Assembly (NCBI RefSeq): GCF_001613265.1
Contig: NZ_BDCA01000040.1
Coordinates: 1-54,214, forward strand
Direction: 5' to 3'
Length of the DNA: 54,214 nucleotides
From: Nocardia vermiculata NBRC 100427
GTDB taxonomy: Bacteria; Actinomycetota; Actinomycetes; Mycobacteriales; Mycobacteriaceae
Part shown: positions 8,551-17,578 of the stretch, one piece after another
Position numbering within the stretch: the first letter of the stretch is position 1
How the letters are laid out: each line of letters begins with the position of its first letter
Program-made: the position numbers and the translations under genes
Notes under the pieces: generated by a model
Seen by the model: the letters and a program-made list of their open reading frames with translations, nothing else
Told to the model about the DNA's origin: nothing
The model's database searches: none

Positions 8551-11340
8551 CTATGCCTCCGGGATGGTGAGGGCGCCGGTGTGCGCGCCGGCGCGGGATG
8601 TGTCGGGGTCGGTATCGGCGGAGACGCCGAGATAGGCGCGCAGTACCTCCGGATCGGCCCTGATCGATTCGGGCGTTCCAGTGGCGATGACCTGTCCGAG
8701 ATCGAGCACGATCACCCGGTCGCAGACGTTGAGCACCAACTCCATATCGTGGTCGACCAGCAGAATTGCGGTGCCGTCGTCGCGCACCGAACGGAGTTTG
8801 TCTCCGAGCCATCGGCTTTCGTTGTTGTCCAGACCGGCCGCGGGTTCGTCGAGCAACGCCACCACGGGTGCGGCTGCGACCACCCGGGCCACCGAAACCA
8901 GTTGACGCTGTCCCTGTGAGAGCGACGCTGCCGTGACCTCGGCCATATCGCTCAGCCCGAGCACTGCCAGCACTCGCGACACGCGCTGCGACACCGGCAG
9001 TGTCGACTTCGACCGAGCGGCTCCGACTCGGACGTTCTCGGCGACGGAGAGGTCGTCGTAGAGTTCCACGTCCTGAAAGCTGCGTCCGAGACCCGCTCGG
9101 CTGCGCGTGTGCGGTGGCGCACCGGCGATCGCCGCGCCGTCCAGTGTGATCGCCCCGGTCGCGGCGGCGAAGCCGGTGATCGCGTCGATGACGCTGGTTT
9201 TTCCGGCGCCGTTGGGTCCGATGAGCCCGACGATCTCCCCGGGAAAAATATCGAAGGTCACGTCCGAGACCGCGGCTACCGCACCGTAGGTCACGCTGAC
9301 GCCCCGGACCGACAGCACGGCGACGCCGGGTGCGCGCTGCGATGCCGTCGCGGCCGTGGCTGCATCGGCCGGCACGTGGGTCGCCCCGGCTTCGGCAGCC
9401 GCGGGCGCCGTACGCCGCAGCGCCGGCCACGGCACCCGGGGTATACGGGACGCGATGCCGTCGGGGTTGGTCATCACCGTGACGACGAGCAGGATCCCGC
9501 TGAGCACCGCGTAATAGTCGCCGAGGTGCAGGAAGCGATCGACCAGTAGGTAGATCACCCCGCCGGGGGCCATGACACCGGCCAGAATCGCGCCGGTGAT
9601 CGAGGTGACGCCGGCGACGTACATGATGGCGAACAGCCCGATGCCCGCGAATACCGCGAACGGTTCCGGTGTCGCGAGTGTCTGCTGATATCCGAGCAGC
9701 GCTCCCGACAGACCGGCGATGAAGGCACCGATCGCGAAGGTGATCAATTTGGTCCGCGGCACATCGATTCCCGCGGCGGCCGCGGAGCGCTCGTTGGCCC
9801 GCACCGCGAGCATGTCGGTGCCGAGGCTGCTACGGCGCAGCCCGGCGACACCGAGACCGACCACGGTGAGTACGAACAGACACAGCAGACCGAACGCGAT
9901 CCGCGGATACGCGTGTCCCGCACCGATTCCGAGATCGATCCCGAACAGGCGCGGGGTATCGATCGGGGCGCCCGCCACGCCGCCGTTGAGGCCCGGGTTG
10001 CGGAACCAGAATGCCTCCACGAACACTGCCAGCGCCAGGGTCACCACGGTGAGTGGCAGCCCGCGCACCCGCAGTGCCGGCAATCCGACGACGACGCCGA
10101 CCACGGTCGCGAACAGTGCCGCCAGGATCGGCGCGAACGGAAACGGCACGCCCAGATGCTGATTCAGCACGCTCAACGCGTACGCCGACACTCCCGCGAG
10201 GGTGAGCTGAGCCAGGGAAATCTGACCGGCGTAGCCGGTGACCACCACCTGCGACAGCGCGAGTACACCGAAGATGACACTGCTGACGACGGCCGCACGA
10301 TAGCTGCCGGATGTCGCGATCAGGGCCACCACCGCCACCGCCAGGGCGAGGACCGCGGGAATCGCGATGTGGTCCGGTCGCGGCGCCCGGCCGAGCGCCT
10401 TGCGCACCACACTGCCGCGATCGGGCAGCGGACGTCCCCGCACCACCAGGAAGCCCAGGATCAACAGCAACGAAATCGCCTCGGCAGTACCGGCATCCGG
10501 CATCCAGTCGTAGCGGCCCTGCAGGTTGGTAGCCTCGGCCTGCAGGGCGCCGATCACGATCCCGGCCAGCACCGTCAGCCAGATCGAACCGAAATTGCCG
10601 ACCAGAGTGGCCGCGAGCGCAGGCACGATGAACATCGAATAGGCCACCGGATTCAGCGCCACCAGCGGTGCGATCAGAATGCCGCCGAGACCCGCGACCA
10701 CCGACGACAGTGCCCAGTTGCTGAACGCCAGACGATCCGGGGACAGACCCGTCAGATACGCCCCCTTCTCCGACTCCGCGGCTGCCTCGGTGGCGACACC
10801 GAAACGGGTGCAGCGGAATACGACGGTGGCCACGATCGCGATGGCGATGATCGAGACGGCGAGCCAGATCCGGTCGGCAGGCACGATGCGGTCGCCGATA
10901 TGGAACGTCTCCAGCGCGAAGATCGGCTGGACCGAGACCAGTCCGGTGCCGACGCGCTGGGCGATCAGCGCCTGGATCACGATCATCACGCCGATCGAGG
11001 CCACGGCTTTCGCCACCACCGACGCGCTGCGCATCGGCCGGAATACCAGCACATAGCAGAGCACGCCGAGGACGGCGGCGCAGACCAGAGAGATCGCCAT
11101 GGCCGGGCCGACACCGAGCGGTCCGCCGAGATGGATCGTCTCGGGCAGTCCCGGTATCGGCACCAGCAACTCGCCTTTGCGGAGCAAGGCGTAGGTATAG
11201 GCCGTGTACAGCGCGACGGTACCGGTCGCGAAGTTCACGACGCCGGAACTTTTGAACGTCATGACGAGCGCGAGCCCGATCGCCGCGTACACGGCCCCGT
11301 TGCCGAGGCCGAGCACGAGGTAGGAAAGATGGTCAGTCAT
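8551..11340 (-). CDS. Fused LivH-LivM-LivG: two permease domains plus ATPase
   Basis: A 929-residue protein joining three subunits that are usually separate. Residues about 1-295 match LivH (multiple membrane helices, VVNFATG near the N-terminus). Residues about 310-625 match LivM (YAGQISLAQ, GRSS.G..M.AVR.NE-like cytoplasmic loop). Residues about 665-929 match LivG, with Walker A GPNGAGKT at 708-715, signature LSQGQRQ at 807-813 and Walker B VVALLDEP at 826-833. An Ala/Pro-rich linker of about 40 residues joins LivM to LivG. No frameshift breaks the reading frame, so this is a genuine fusion. ATG 11340 follows GAGGG. It lies between the substrate-binding lipoprotein and the LivF-type ATPase genes, completing a HAAT importer. 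Confidence 0.92.
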   Translation of the reverse strand: MTDHLSYLVLGLGNGAVYAAIGLALVMTFKSSGVVNFATGTVALYTAYTYALLRKGELLVPIPGLPETIHLGGPLGVGPAMAISLVCAAVLGVLCYVLVFRPMRSASVVAKAVASIGVMIVIQALIAQRVGTGLVSVQPIFALETFHIGDRIVPADRIWLAVSIIAIAIVATVVFRCTRFGVATEAAAESEKGAYLTGLSPDRLAFSNWALSSVVAGLGGILIAPLVALNPVAYSMFIVPALAATLVGNFGSIWLTVLAGIVIGALQAEATNLQGRYDWMPDAGTAEAISLLLILGFLVVRGRPLPDRGSVVRKALGRAPRPDHIAIPAVLALAVAVVALIATSGSYRAAVVSSVIFGVLALSQVVVTGYAGQISLAQLTLAGVSAYALSVLNQHLGVPFPFAPILAALFATVVGVVVGLPALRVRGLPLTVVTLALAVFVEAFWFRNPGLNGGVAGAPIDTPRLFGIDLGIGAGHAYPRIAFGLLCLFVLTVVGLGVAGLRRSSLGTDMLAVRANERSAAAAGIDVPRTKLITFAIGAFIAGLSGALLGYQQTLATPEPFAVFAGIGLFAIMYVAGVTSITGAILAGVMAPGGVIYLLVDRFLHLGDYYAVLSGILLVVTVMTNPDGIASRIPRVPWPALRRTAPAAAEAGATHVPADAATAATASQRAPGVAVLSVRGVSVTYGAVAAVSDVTFDIFPGEIVGLIGPNGAGKTSVIDAITGFAAATGAITLDGAAIAGAPPHTRSRAGLGRSFQDVELYDDLSVAENVRVGAARSKSTLPVSQRVSRVLAVLGLSDMAEVTAASLSQGQRQLVSVARVVAAAPVVALLDEPAAGLDNNESRWLGDKLRSVRDDGTAILLVDHDMELVLNVCDRVIVLDLGQVIATGTPESIRADPEVLRAYLGVSADTDPDTSRAGAHTGALTIPEA

Positions 11341-11378
11341 AGCGATCCCTCTGGCCGAATCCCGTTGTTACCCTGGAC

Positions 11379-12623
11379 CTAGCCGGTCACTTGCAGATCC
11401 ACCGGCACACCCTGGTCGTTGATCGTGCCGATCAACATCTGACGCGAGCAGATCGAGGACATCTGCGGCACCGCGGTGCCGTCACAGGTGAACCGCACGC
11501 CACCACCGGCCGGCATCTCCACGTTCTTCGCGGTCTTCAACGCCTGGGCGATCCCGGCCGGATCGGCCTGTCCCTGCATATTCGCGGTGGCGCCGGCCAG
11601 CGCCATCACGATCTGGTAGCCCGAGGATGCCGCCCCGGTCACATTCGCCTTCGGTGCGTACTGTTGCAGCACCGAGCGGTAGAGCACCGAATCCGGGCGA
11701 TCGGACAGGTAGTCGGTCGCGGTGATGCCGATACTGCCCTGCACCGCGTCCATGCCGATGATGGCGGTGACCGCCGGATCGAGGCAGGTCGGGATGTAGA
11801 CCTTCCGGACTTCGGGATCCGTGGTCTGAATCGCCTTGTACACCGAGGTACAGGTGGCGGCGTCGGCGATCACGCTGACTCCGTCGGGCTTGCTCGACAG
11901 GCCCGAAGTCACCAGGGGCGTGGGATCGGGCACCCCGAGCGCGATCGGCACCACCTTCAACTCGACCCCGGCCGCCTGGAAGATGGGCGCGCCCATCGCG
12001 TTGATCATCGCCCCGATCCCGCCGCCGTCACTGGCGAACAGCGTGAAGGACTTCATGTTCTCCTTCTTCGCGGCCTGGGCCATCGCGGTGACGGTGCCCG
12101 GCAACCCAGCCGACAGCGACGCCGATTCGGGCGAGGTCAGCTCGACTTGCGACACCCCGTTGAGGGTGATGTACGGAATCCCCGCGCCGGCGACGATCGG
12201 CACGATGACCGCACCCTGCGAGGTGCCGGGTGACAACACCGCAGCCACCTTCTGCTCCACCAATTCGTTGGCGCACTTGGTTGCCGAGGTCGGCTCCTCC
12301 TGCTGCTTGCAGACCACCAGGTCGACCGAGTGCCCGGCGAGCCCACCCCCGTTCTTGTTCAGGTACTCGACCGCGGCCTGCGCACCCTCGCGCATCTCAG
12401 GGAGCGAGACCACCGCGCCGCCCTCGGTCGAGATGAAGCCGACCTTCACCGGCGCATCGGTGGCGGGATCATCGGGCAACACGGTCGTCGCCGCTCCCGC
12501 GACCGCGTCGTTGTTCGATCCGTTGTCACTGCTGCACGCCGTCGCTCCCAGCGCGCCCAGCAGGACAAGTGCGCTGAATCCGGCAAGGGCTCGCCGATGG
12601 CAAGCACGTCCGCCACGTTTCAT
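11379..12623 (-). CDS. LivJ/LivK-type substrate-binding lipoprotein
   Basis: A 414-residue periplasmic-binding protein of the branched-chain amino acid receptor family (Peripla_BP_6). It has a lipoprotein signal: Arg-rich N-terminus, hydrophobic core and a lipobox ending in GATAC, with lipidated Cys30 followed by SSDNGSNN. The body shows the family pattern with VKVGFISTEGG after a short linker, repeated Rossmann-like lobes and a late VMALAGA helix. It delivers ligand to the fused LivHMG/LivF transporter encoded downstream, 38 bases away. ATG 12623 has AGGAG upstream. It is divergent from the IclR gene; the shared 288-base region holds several palindromes. Confidence 0.92.
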   Translation of the reverse strand: MKRGGRACHRRALAGFSALVLLGALGATACSSDNGSNNDAVAGAATTVLPDDPATDAPVKVGFISTEGGAVVSLPEMREGAQAAVEYLNKNGGGLAGHSVDLVVCKQQEEPTSATKCANELVEQKVAAVLSPGTSQGAVIVPIVAGAGIPYITLNGVSQVELTSPESASLSAGLPGTVTAMAQAAKKENMKSFTLFASDGGGIGAMINAMGAPIFQAAGVELKVVPIALGVPDPTPLVTSGLSSKPDGVSVIADAATCTSVYKAIQTTDPEVRKVYIPTCLDPAVTAIIGMDAVQGSIGITATDYLSDRPDSVLYRSVLQQYAPKANVTGAASSGYQIVMALAGATANMQGQADPAGIAQALKTAKNVEMPAGGGVRFTCDGTAVPQMSSICSRQMLIGTINDQGVPVDLQVTG

Positions 12624-12658
12624 AATCCGGAATCTCCTTCTGGCGAAAAGGAGTCACA

Positions 12659-12673
12659 CCGAGTGGTACTCGG
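12659..12673. promoter_or_regulatory. Perfect palindrome CCGAGT-GGT-ACTCGG
   Basis: A 15-base perfect inverted repeat located 36-50 bases upstream of the liv binding-protein ATG, a position suited to an operator over its promoter. Its sequence differs from the repeated IclR-type motif, so it may bind another regulator. Confidence 0.45.
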
Positions 12674-12692
12674 CACACCCGACTCCTCGAAT

Positions 12693-12707
12693 GATGTGCA
12701 TCACATC
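12693..12707. promoter_or_regulatory. Perfect palindrome GATGTG-CAT-CACATC
   Basis: A 15-base perfect inverted repeat in the liv/iclR divergent region. The TGTG-n3-CACA core is shorter than a CRP site and more like a GntR- or FadR-type half-site pair. It lies about 70 bases upstream of the liv binding-protein start. Confidence 0.4.
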
Positions 12708-12758
12708 TGATGTCAGCGGCGATTATGTGCGGACCGACGGGCCGCACGCTCCGGGCGT

Positions 12759-12775
12759 TTCCCGTTCACCGGGAA
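12759..12775. promoter_or_regulatory. IclR-type operator candidate, site 2 (iclR/liv)
   Basis: TTCCCGTTCACCGGGAA, a 17-bp palindrome about midway between the divergent liv binding-protein gene (136 bases away) and the IclR gene (137 bases away). It is the reference copy of the repeated motif and sits where an IclR regulator would control itself and a divergent operon. Shortly downstream, 12853-12872 is an AT-rich partly palindromic tract (CTATTT...AAATAG) that may hold the iclR promoter. Confidence 0.65.
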
Positions 12776-12911
12776 CATCGCTCGCGAAGCCCACCGGCAC
12801 ACACTCGCGGACCGGTACGTGACCCGCTTCACAAGAGCGCCGCGGTGTGGCACTATTTTCTAAAAGAAATAGCGACGTCAGAACGTCGATGTCCGCCAAC
12901 GAGGAGCAAGT

Positions 12912-13688
12912 ATGACCGTGATTCAGGAGATGCAGGCGGACGACGCGAATCTGCCCAGCAACACCCTCGACCGACTGACCCTGGTCCTGGACGCCTTCAA
13001 CGGACACGAAAGCCTCGGTCTGACCGACATCGTGGCCCGCACCGGGCTCCCCCGCTCCTCGGCACACCGCATGCTCGACCGGCTCGTATACCTGCGGTGG
13101 CTCCAACGACAGGGCCGCTACTACCGACTCGGCCTCCGCTTGGTCGAGCTGGGTTCGCTTGCGGTGCACCAGGATCGCGTGCACGCCGCGGCAGCCGAAC
13201 ATCTGCATCACCTCTACCGCGCCACCGGCATGGTGGTGCACCTGGCGGTTCTCGACGGTGACGACGTGGTGTATCTGGACAAGATCGGTGGCCGGCTGGC
13301 CGCTCAGGTCCCCACCCGGGTCGGGGGCCGCATGCCCGCGGACCGGACAGCGCTGGGTAAGGCACTACTGGCCTACCGCGGTCACGACGAGCCCGGCGGC
13401 GAACCGGTCCGCCGACTCGGGTACGCCACCGAACGCAATGGCGCGCCCAGCGGTTTCGGCTGTATCGCGGCACCGGTCGGCGAGGTCGGCGAGGCAACGA
13501 CCGCGATATCGGTGTGCGGTCCGCTCAATCGCATGTCCTTCGACAGCCGGTTGACGACGCCGGTTCAGCTCGCGGCCGCCGCGATCGTGCGCAGCCTCAA
13601 TGCCGGTCGGTTCGTTACCCCGATTCTGCAGCGACGCAACATTCTTCGATCGCTGCCGACGGCCCCGTCGGTACTCGCGGAAGGCTGA
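12912..13688 (+). CDS. IclR-family transcriptional regulator
   Basis: A 258-residue regulator. The N-terminal winged helix-turn-helix is at about residues 18-75 (LDRLTLVLDAF, LTDIVARTGLPRSSAHRMLDRLV). A C-terminal IclR effector domain follows (HLAVLDGDDVVYLDKIGG, AAPVGEVGEATTAISVCGP), which binds a small, often aromatic or acyl, ligand. The spacing from GAGGAG to ATG 12912 is good. It is divergent from the liv transporter, with the TTCCCG...CGGGAA palindrome between them, and the same palindrome recurs upstream of four other units, so it probably controls a regulon across the first 27 kb. It also resembles the second IclR protein of the window (39837-40589) in the effector domain. Confidence 0.92.
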   Translation: MTVIQEMQADDANLPSNTLDRLTLVLDAFNGHESLGLTDIVARTGLPRSSAHRMLDRLVYLRWLQRQGRYYRLGLRLVELGSLAVHQDRVHAAAAEHLHHLYRATGMVVHLAVLDGDDVVYLDKIGGRLAAQVPTRVGGRMPADRTALGKALLAYRGHDEPGGEPVRRLGYATERNGAPSGFGCIAAPVGEVGEATTAISVCGPLNRMSFDSRLTTPVQLAAAAIVRSLNAGRFVTPILQRRNILRSLPTAPSVLAEG

Positions 13689-13698
13689 ATCCGCCGAT

Positions 13699-14370
13699 TC
13701 AACGTGCCGGATCGGGCCCGTCGTCACCGACCGCGCGCCAGCTGCCGGGGTGGCGCGGCACCGGGAGTCCGGATTCGTCGGTGACGACCGCCGCACGATA
13801 ATGCTCCGCCGCGGTATCGATATCGGAGAGCAATTGTTCGGCCAGTTCGATCTCGGCTTCGAAGTAGCGCTGCGACCACCGCAGACTCATCTGGGTAAAG
13901 GCCCAGCCCGGCTCGGGATCCGACCGGTCGGCGTGCCGGCCGGCGCGCTCCGCCCGCATCCGAAGATTCTCGATATGGGCCCGCACGATGCGTTTGAGCT
14001 GCGCAGGCTCGTGCAGATGCCCCATCCATAGCCGCAGCATCACCCCGTGTTTGAGCACCGGCATATCCACATCGGCGTGCGCGGACCAGTTCCGCAACGC
14101 GTGCACGCCCTCCTCGGTGATCCGGTAGAGGCGGCGATTCCGCATCCCGTCCTCGGAAACCAGCCGCGAGCGCACCAGCGACAGATCCTCGAGTTTCTTG
14201 AGTTCGCCGTAGATCTGGCTGACCGAGGGACTCCAATAGAAGAACCCGATGCTCCAGTCCGCCCATTTCTTCAATTCGTTGCCGGTCAATTCCTCACCGA
14301 AGGCGAGCATTCCCAGCACCGCCCAGCTGGTGGCCGGGAGGTTCGGGAAAGAATCGACGTCGGAGTCCAT
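13699..14370 (-). CDS. PadR-family transcriptional regulator
   Basis: A 223-residue protein from ATG 14370; the long frame to 14823 overlaps the transporter ATPase gene and is not credible upstream. The N-terminal winged helix is PadR-like: SWAVLGMLAFGEELTGNELKKW, then SQIYGELKKLEDLSLVRSR and RRLYRITEEGVHALRNW. It ends in a helical, charged dimerisation/effector tail (VirR-like, MLRLWMGH...). PadR proteins typically repress detoxification or phenolic-acid genes. It lies 163 bases downstream of the oligopeptide transporter ATPase on the same strand, and it converges with IclR, whose stop is 10 bases away. No ribosome-binding site stands out. No operator could be assigned to it. Confidence 0.88.
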   Translation of the reverse strand: MDSDVDSFPNLPATSWAVLGMLAFGEELTGNELKKWADWSIGFFYWSPSVSQIYGELKKLEDLSLVRSRLVSEDGMRNRRLYRITEEGVHALRNWSAHADVDMPVLKHGVMLRLWMGHLHEPAQLKRIVRAHIENLRMRAERAGRHADRSDPEPGWAFTQMSLRWSQRYFEAEIELAEQLLSDIDTAAEHYRAAVVTDESGLPVPRHPGSWRAVGDDGPDPAR

Positions 14371-14533
14371 GATCGCCGAGCTTACAAGGGGTGCCGCGCC
14401 CCCCGCGCGACCTCGCTCCCGGCTGCCGGGAACCTCGTCCTCCGTGCCCGCACCCCACCCCACCTCGGTCGGCAGGAGCGACGACCCCACGGACACCGGC
14501 AACGAGACAGTGCCCGAAGCAGGCTGTGCCGGG

Positions 14534-15547
14534 TCAGTCGGTAACAAGCGGGACACCGTCGTCCGGGAAATGGCAGGCGACGTACTGCTGCGGACGTATC
14601 TCGCGGATTTCCGGCTCTGCTCGTGCGCACAGTGCGGCGGCGCGGGGACAGCGGGTGCGGAACCGACAGCCCGACGGCGGGTCGTGCGGCGAGGGTAGAT
14701 CGCCGGACAGCGCGGCGGCGTCCGGCACGATCTCGGGATCGGGCTCGGGCACCGCGGACAGCAACGCCGCGGTGTACGGGTGGGCGGGCTGGGCATAGAG
14801 CAGGTCGGGAGGGCCGACCTCACAGATCTTCCCTAGGTACATGACGATCACCCGATCACTGATGTTCTTCACCACCGCGAGGTCGTGTGCGATGAACAGC
14901 AGCGTCAAATCGTAGCGAGCCTTCATATCCTCGAGCAGATTCAGGATCTGGGCTTGCACCGAGACGTCCAGGGCCGAGACCGGCTCGTCGCAGATCACCA
15001 CCTCCGGTTCGAGAACCATCGCCCGGGCGATCGAGATGCGCTGGCACTGGCCGCCGGAGAATTCGTGTGGCTTTCGGTCACCGACAGCGGCCGGATCGAG
15101 GCCCACCGCCTCGAGCATCGTGTCGACCAACTCCGCACGCCGGGTTCTGCTGTGACCGCCGGCGACTTCCAATCCCTCCGCGACGATATGGCGCACTTTC
15201 CGTAGTGGATTCAACGACGAGACGGGATCCTGGAAGATCATCTGGATCGGGCGCCGTGCCGAGCGCAACCTACGCCCCGACTTGGTGGTGAGATCGTCAC
15301 CCTCGAACAGCACCCGCCCCGAAGTGGGAGCCGGGAGCTGCATGACAGCCTTGGCGAGAGTCGACTTGCCGCAGCCGGATTCGCCGACCAGGCCGAGTGT
15401 TTCCCCCCGCCGGATGTCCAGACTCACGTTCGACACGGCGTGAACCTTGCCCGAGTGGGCCGTAGGGTATTCGACCACGAGATCCTGCACACGCAGGACC
15501 ACCTCGGGGTCGTCGTCACGGAGATGGGCAGTTCCGGTACCGGCCAT
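14534..15547 (-). CDS. Oligopeptide-type ABC transporter ATPase (DppF/OppF-like)
   Basis: A 337-residue ATPase from ATG 15547, one base after the stop of the upstream ATPase; GTG 15559 is possible but overlaps. Walker A GESGCGKS is at 55-62, with signature SGGQCQRISIARAM and Walker B VVICDEPVSALDVS. The C-terminal oligopeptide-transporter extension contains a four-Cys pattern (CRFRTRC, LC, ACHF). With the DppD-like ATPase it would form the motor of the importer encoded at 14534-20128. The family carries di- and oligopeptides, nickel chelates, or opine- and sugar-like compounds; the substrate cannot be told here. Confidence 0.92.
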   Translation of the reverse strand: MAGTGTAHLRDDDPEVVLRVQDLVVEYPTAHSGKVHAVSNVSLDIRRGETLGLVGESGCGKSTLAKAVMQLPAPTSGRVLFEGDDLTTKSGRRLRSARRPIQMIFQDPVSSLNPLRKVRHIVAEGLEVAGGHSRTRRAELVDTMLEAVGLDPAAVGDRKPHEFSGGQCQRISIARAMVLEPEVVICDEPVSALDVSVQAQILNLLEDMKARYDLTLLFIAHDLAVVKNISDRVIVMYLGKICEVGPPDLLYAQPAHPYTAALLSAVPEPDPEIVPDAAALSGDLPSPHDPPSGCRFRTRCPRAAALCARAEPEIREIRPQQYVACHFPDDGVPLVTD

Positions 15548-15548
15548 A

Positions 15549-16676
15549 TCAGTGCACACTCCTGGAGTTCACCGGCAGTCCGGCGGCCGAGGCGCCTGCT
15601 GCCAGATTGGCGGTAAGCGCTTCCTCACCCGCCGGCGTTCCTACGGGATGGAAACAGGCGAAGCGGTGACGGCTGTGCGCTGCACCGATCAGCTGCGGGG
15701 TTTCGGACAGGCATCGTGGCCGGGCGTACCGGCAGCGCGGTGCGAACGCACAGCCGGGCGGCGGGTCGATGATGGTGGGCGGTCGCCCGGGGACAGCTTC
15801 CAGCCTGGTGTGGCTGGGTGCGGCCAGGCGTGGAATGGACCGGAGCAACGCCTGCGTGTACGGATGCCGCGTCGTGCGAAACAGTTCCTCGGTCGGTGCC
15901 TGTTCGACGACCCGCCCCGCATACATCACCGCAATCTCGTCGGTGCGCCCGGCCACGACGCCGAGATCGTGGGTGATGAGCACCATGGCCATCCCGTTCT
16001 CCCGCTGCAGCCGGGCCAGCAGGGTCAGGATCTGGTGTTGCACCGTCACATCGAGCGCGGTAGTGGGTTCGTCGGCGATCAGCAGTTGCGGAGAACAGGC
16101 GAGCGCCAAGGCGATGACCACGCGTTGGCGCATACCACCGGAGAGATTGTGCGGATATTGGCGGAGCCGCTTGCGCGCGTCCGGAATCCCCACCGAGGTG
16201 AGCAACTCCTCCCCGCGCTGCGCCGCTTCGGCCCGGGACAGCGGCAGATGGCGGCGCAACGTCTCGGCGAGCTGCGCACCGATGGTCAGCACGGGAGTCA
16301 GCGAGGTCATGGGGTCCTGGAACACCATGGCGACCCGGGAACCCCAGAGGGCGCGTGCTTCGGCACGAGAGAGGGCGGCGGTATCGCGTCCGTCGATCTC
16401 GATCCTGGAGCCGGGACGAATCGAGCTGTTGCGCGGCAGAATGTTCATCACCGCCCGGGCGAGCACCGATTTACCGGACCCCGACTCCCCGACGATGCCG
16501 AGCGTCGTCCCCGCCGGCACCGACACATCGATCCCGTCGACCGCGCGGACCATGCCGCGTGGGGTATCGAACCACACCCGCAGATCGGTGACTTCGAGAG
16601 AAGGTGTCCGGACTTGCTTCCCCGGTCCCGGTGCCGCGGGCACCGAGGAAGACTCGACCTTGTCAGCAGCGGTCAC
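15549..16676 (-). CDS. Oligopeptide-type ABC transporter ATPase (DppD/OppD-like)
   Basis: A 375-residue ATPase starting at GTG 16676, overlapping the end of the permease gene (16673) by 4 bases. Walker A GESGSGKS is at 63-70; the signature LSGGMRQRV and Walker B LLIADEPTTALDVTVQ follow. The C-terminus has the Cys-rich oligo_HPY extension (CAFAPRCRYARPRC ... FACFHP), a four-Cys arrangement that in a mycobacterial DppD has been reported to hold an iron-sulphur cluster. An N-terminal Ser/Pro-rich leader of about 25 residues precedes the ABC core. It partners with the DppF-like ATPase. Confidence 0.92.
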   Translation of the reverse strand: MTAADKVESSSVPAAPGPGKQVRTPSLEVTDLRVWFDTPRGMVRAVDGIDVSVPAGTTLGIVGESGSGKSVLARAVMNILPRNSSIRPGSRIEIDGRDTAALSRAEARALWGSRVAMVFQDPMTSLTPVLTIGAQLAETLRRHLPLSRAEAAQRGEELLTSVGIPDARKRLRQYPHNLSGGMRQRVVIALALACSPQLLIADEPTTALDVTVQHQILTLLARLQRENGMAMVLITHDLGVVAGRTDEIAVMYAGRVVEQAPTEELFRTTRHPYTQALLRSIPRLAAPSHTRLEAVPGRPPTIIDPPPGCAFAPRCRYARPRCLSETPQLIGAAHSRHRFACFHPVGTPAGEEALTANLAAGASAAGLPVNSRSVH

Positions 16677-17578
16677 AGCGCCGACTCCCGTCCGATGCGG
16701 TCACGCACCCAGTCACCGGTCATATTGAGCGAAAGGACGGTCAGGAAGAAGAACATCCCGGGTACGAGCACCAGATAGGGGGCTTCGTACAGACTTTCCC
16801 GCTCGGCCGCGATCATGCCGCCCCAGCTCGGTGTGGGTGGGGGCACACCGAGACCGAGGAAGCTGAGCGATCCCTCGGCCACCACCAGCGTCGCCGCGAC
16901 GACGATCGCGAACGAGAACACCGGAAGCGCGACGTTGGGAAGTATTTCTCGCACGAGGATACGAAATGTGCCGGCGCCCAGCGATTTCGACGCGGTGACG
17001 AAATCCCGGCCGGCGAACGCGATGGTGTTCGCCCGCGCGATCCGCGCAAACGTCGGCATGCCGACCAGACCGAGCCCCACCGTCAGAGTGCCGATATTGG
17101 GCTCCATGACCGCAACCAGGGCGATGAGCAGAATCAACGGCGGAAACGCCAGCACGGTGTTGGAGCCGACATCGAAAGCGATATCCACCCTGCCGCGGAA
17201 GAACCCCGCGGCCAGTCCGAGCGCGGTGCCGACCACGAGGGCGAGCAGCGTCGCGCCGACTGCCACAGCCAGGGAGATCTGCGCACCGTGGACGACTCGG
17301 CTCAACAGATCGCGCCCGAGCGGATCGGTGCCGAGCACATGCGCGGCCTGCCGGAAAGGCGGGATCGAGTACTGATCGGTGATCGTGCTCGGATCCGGCA
17401 GCGGCAGCACCGGCGCCGCGACGGCCGCGACGGTGATCGCGATCAGCCAGAGGGCTCCGCATCGAGCACCGACAGTGCCGCGAGCACGGCGAACGGTGGT
17501 CCCGCCGGCCGCCGAATCGGGCAGTGTTTCCGGTGCCACAGGCAGGGCAGGTGCCGGCTTTTCGAGGGGTGTGCTCAT
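16673..17578 (-). CDS. Oligopeptide-type ABC permease (DppC-like)
   Basis: A 301-residue inner-membrane permease. ATG 17578 overlaps the DppB stop in an ATGA junction; the open frame back to 18559 is a shadow. It has the OppC N-terminal segment with one membrane helix (LWLIAITVAAVAAPVLPL), the HVLGTDPLGRDLLSRVV motif typical of DppC, several further helices, and the EAA cytoplasmic loop (ASKSLGAGTFRILVREILPN) that docks on the ATPases. Near the end is SFLGLGVPPPTPSWG, another DppC hallmark. Confidence 0.93.
   Translation of the reverse strand: MSTPLEKPAPALPVAPETLPDSAAGGTTVRRARGTVGARCGALWLIAITVAAVAAPVLPLPDPSTITDQYSIPPFRQAAHVLGTDPLGRDLLSRVVHGAQISLAVAVGATLLALVVGTALGLAAGFFRGRVDIAFDVGSNTVLAFPPLILLIALVAVMEPNIGTLTVGLGLVGMPTFARIARANTIAFAGRDFVTASKSLGAGTFRILVREILPNVALPVFSFAIVVAATLVVAEGSLSFLGLGVPPPTPSWGGMIAAERESLYEAPYLVLVPGMFFFLTVLSLNMTGDWVRDRIGRESAL

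Noticed and set aside
8549..9430. N-terminal extension of the LivF-type ATPase frame
   Set aside because: Arg/Gly-rich, in the region coding for the LivG domain in another frame; GTG 8548 directly after the upstream stop is the natural start.
9913..11382. Long plus-strand open frame opposite the fused Liv gene
   Set aside because: Rich in Arg, Gln, Asp and His without hydrophobic cores; it is the antisense shadow of a clear membrane protein.
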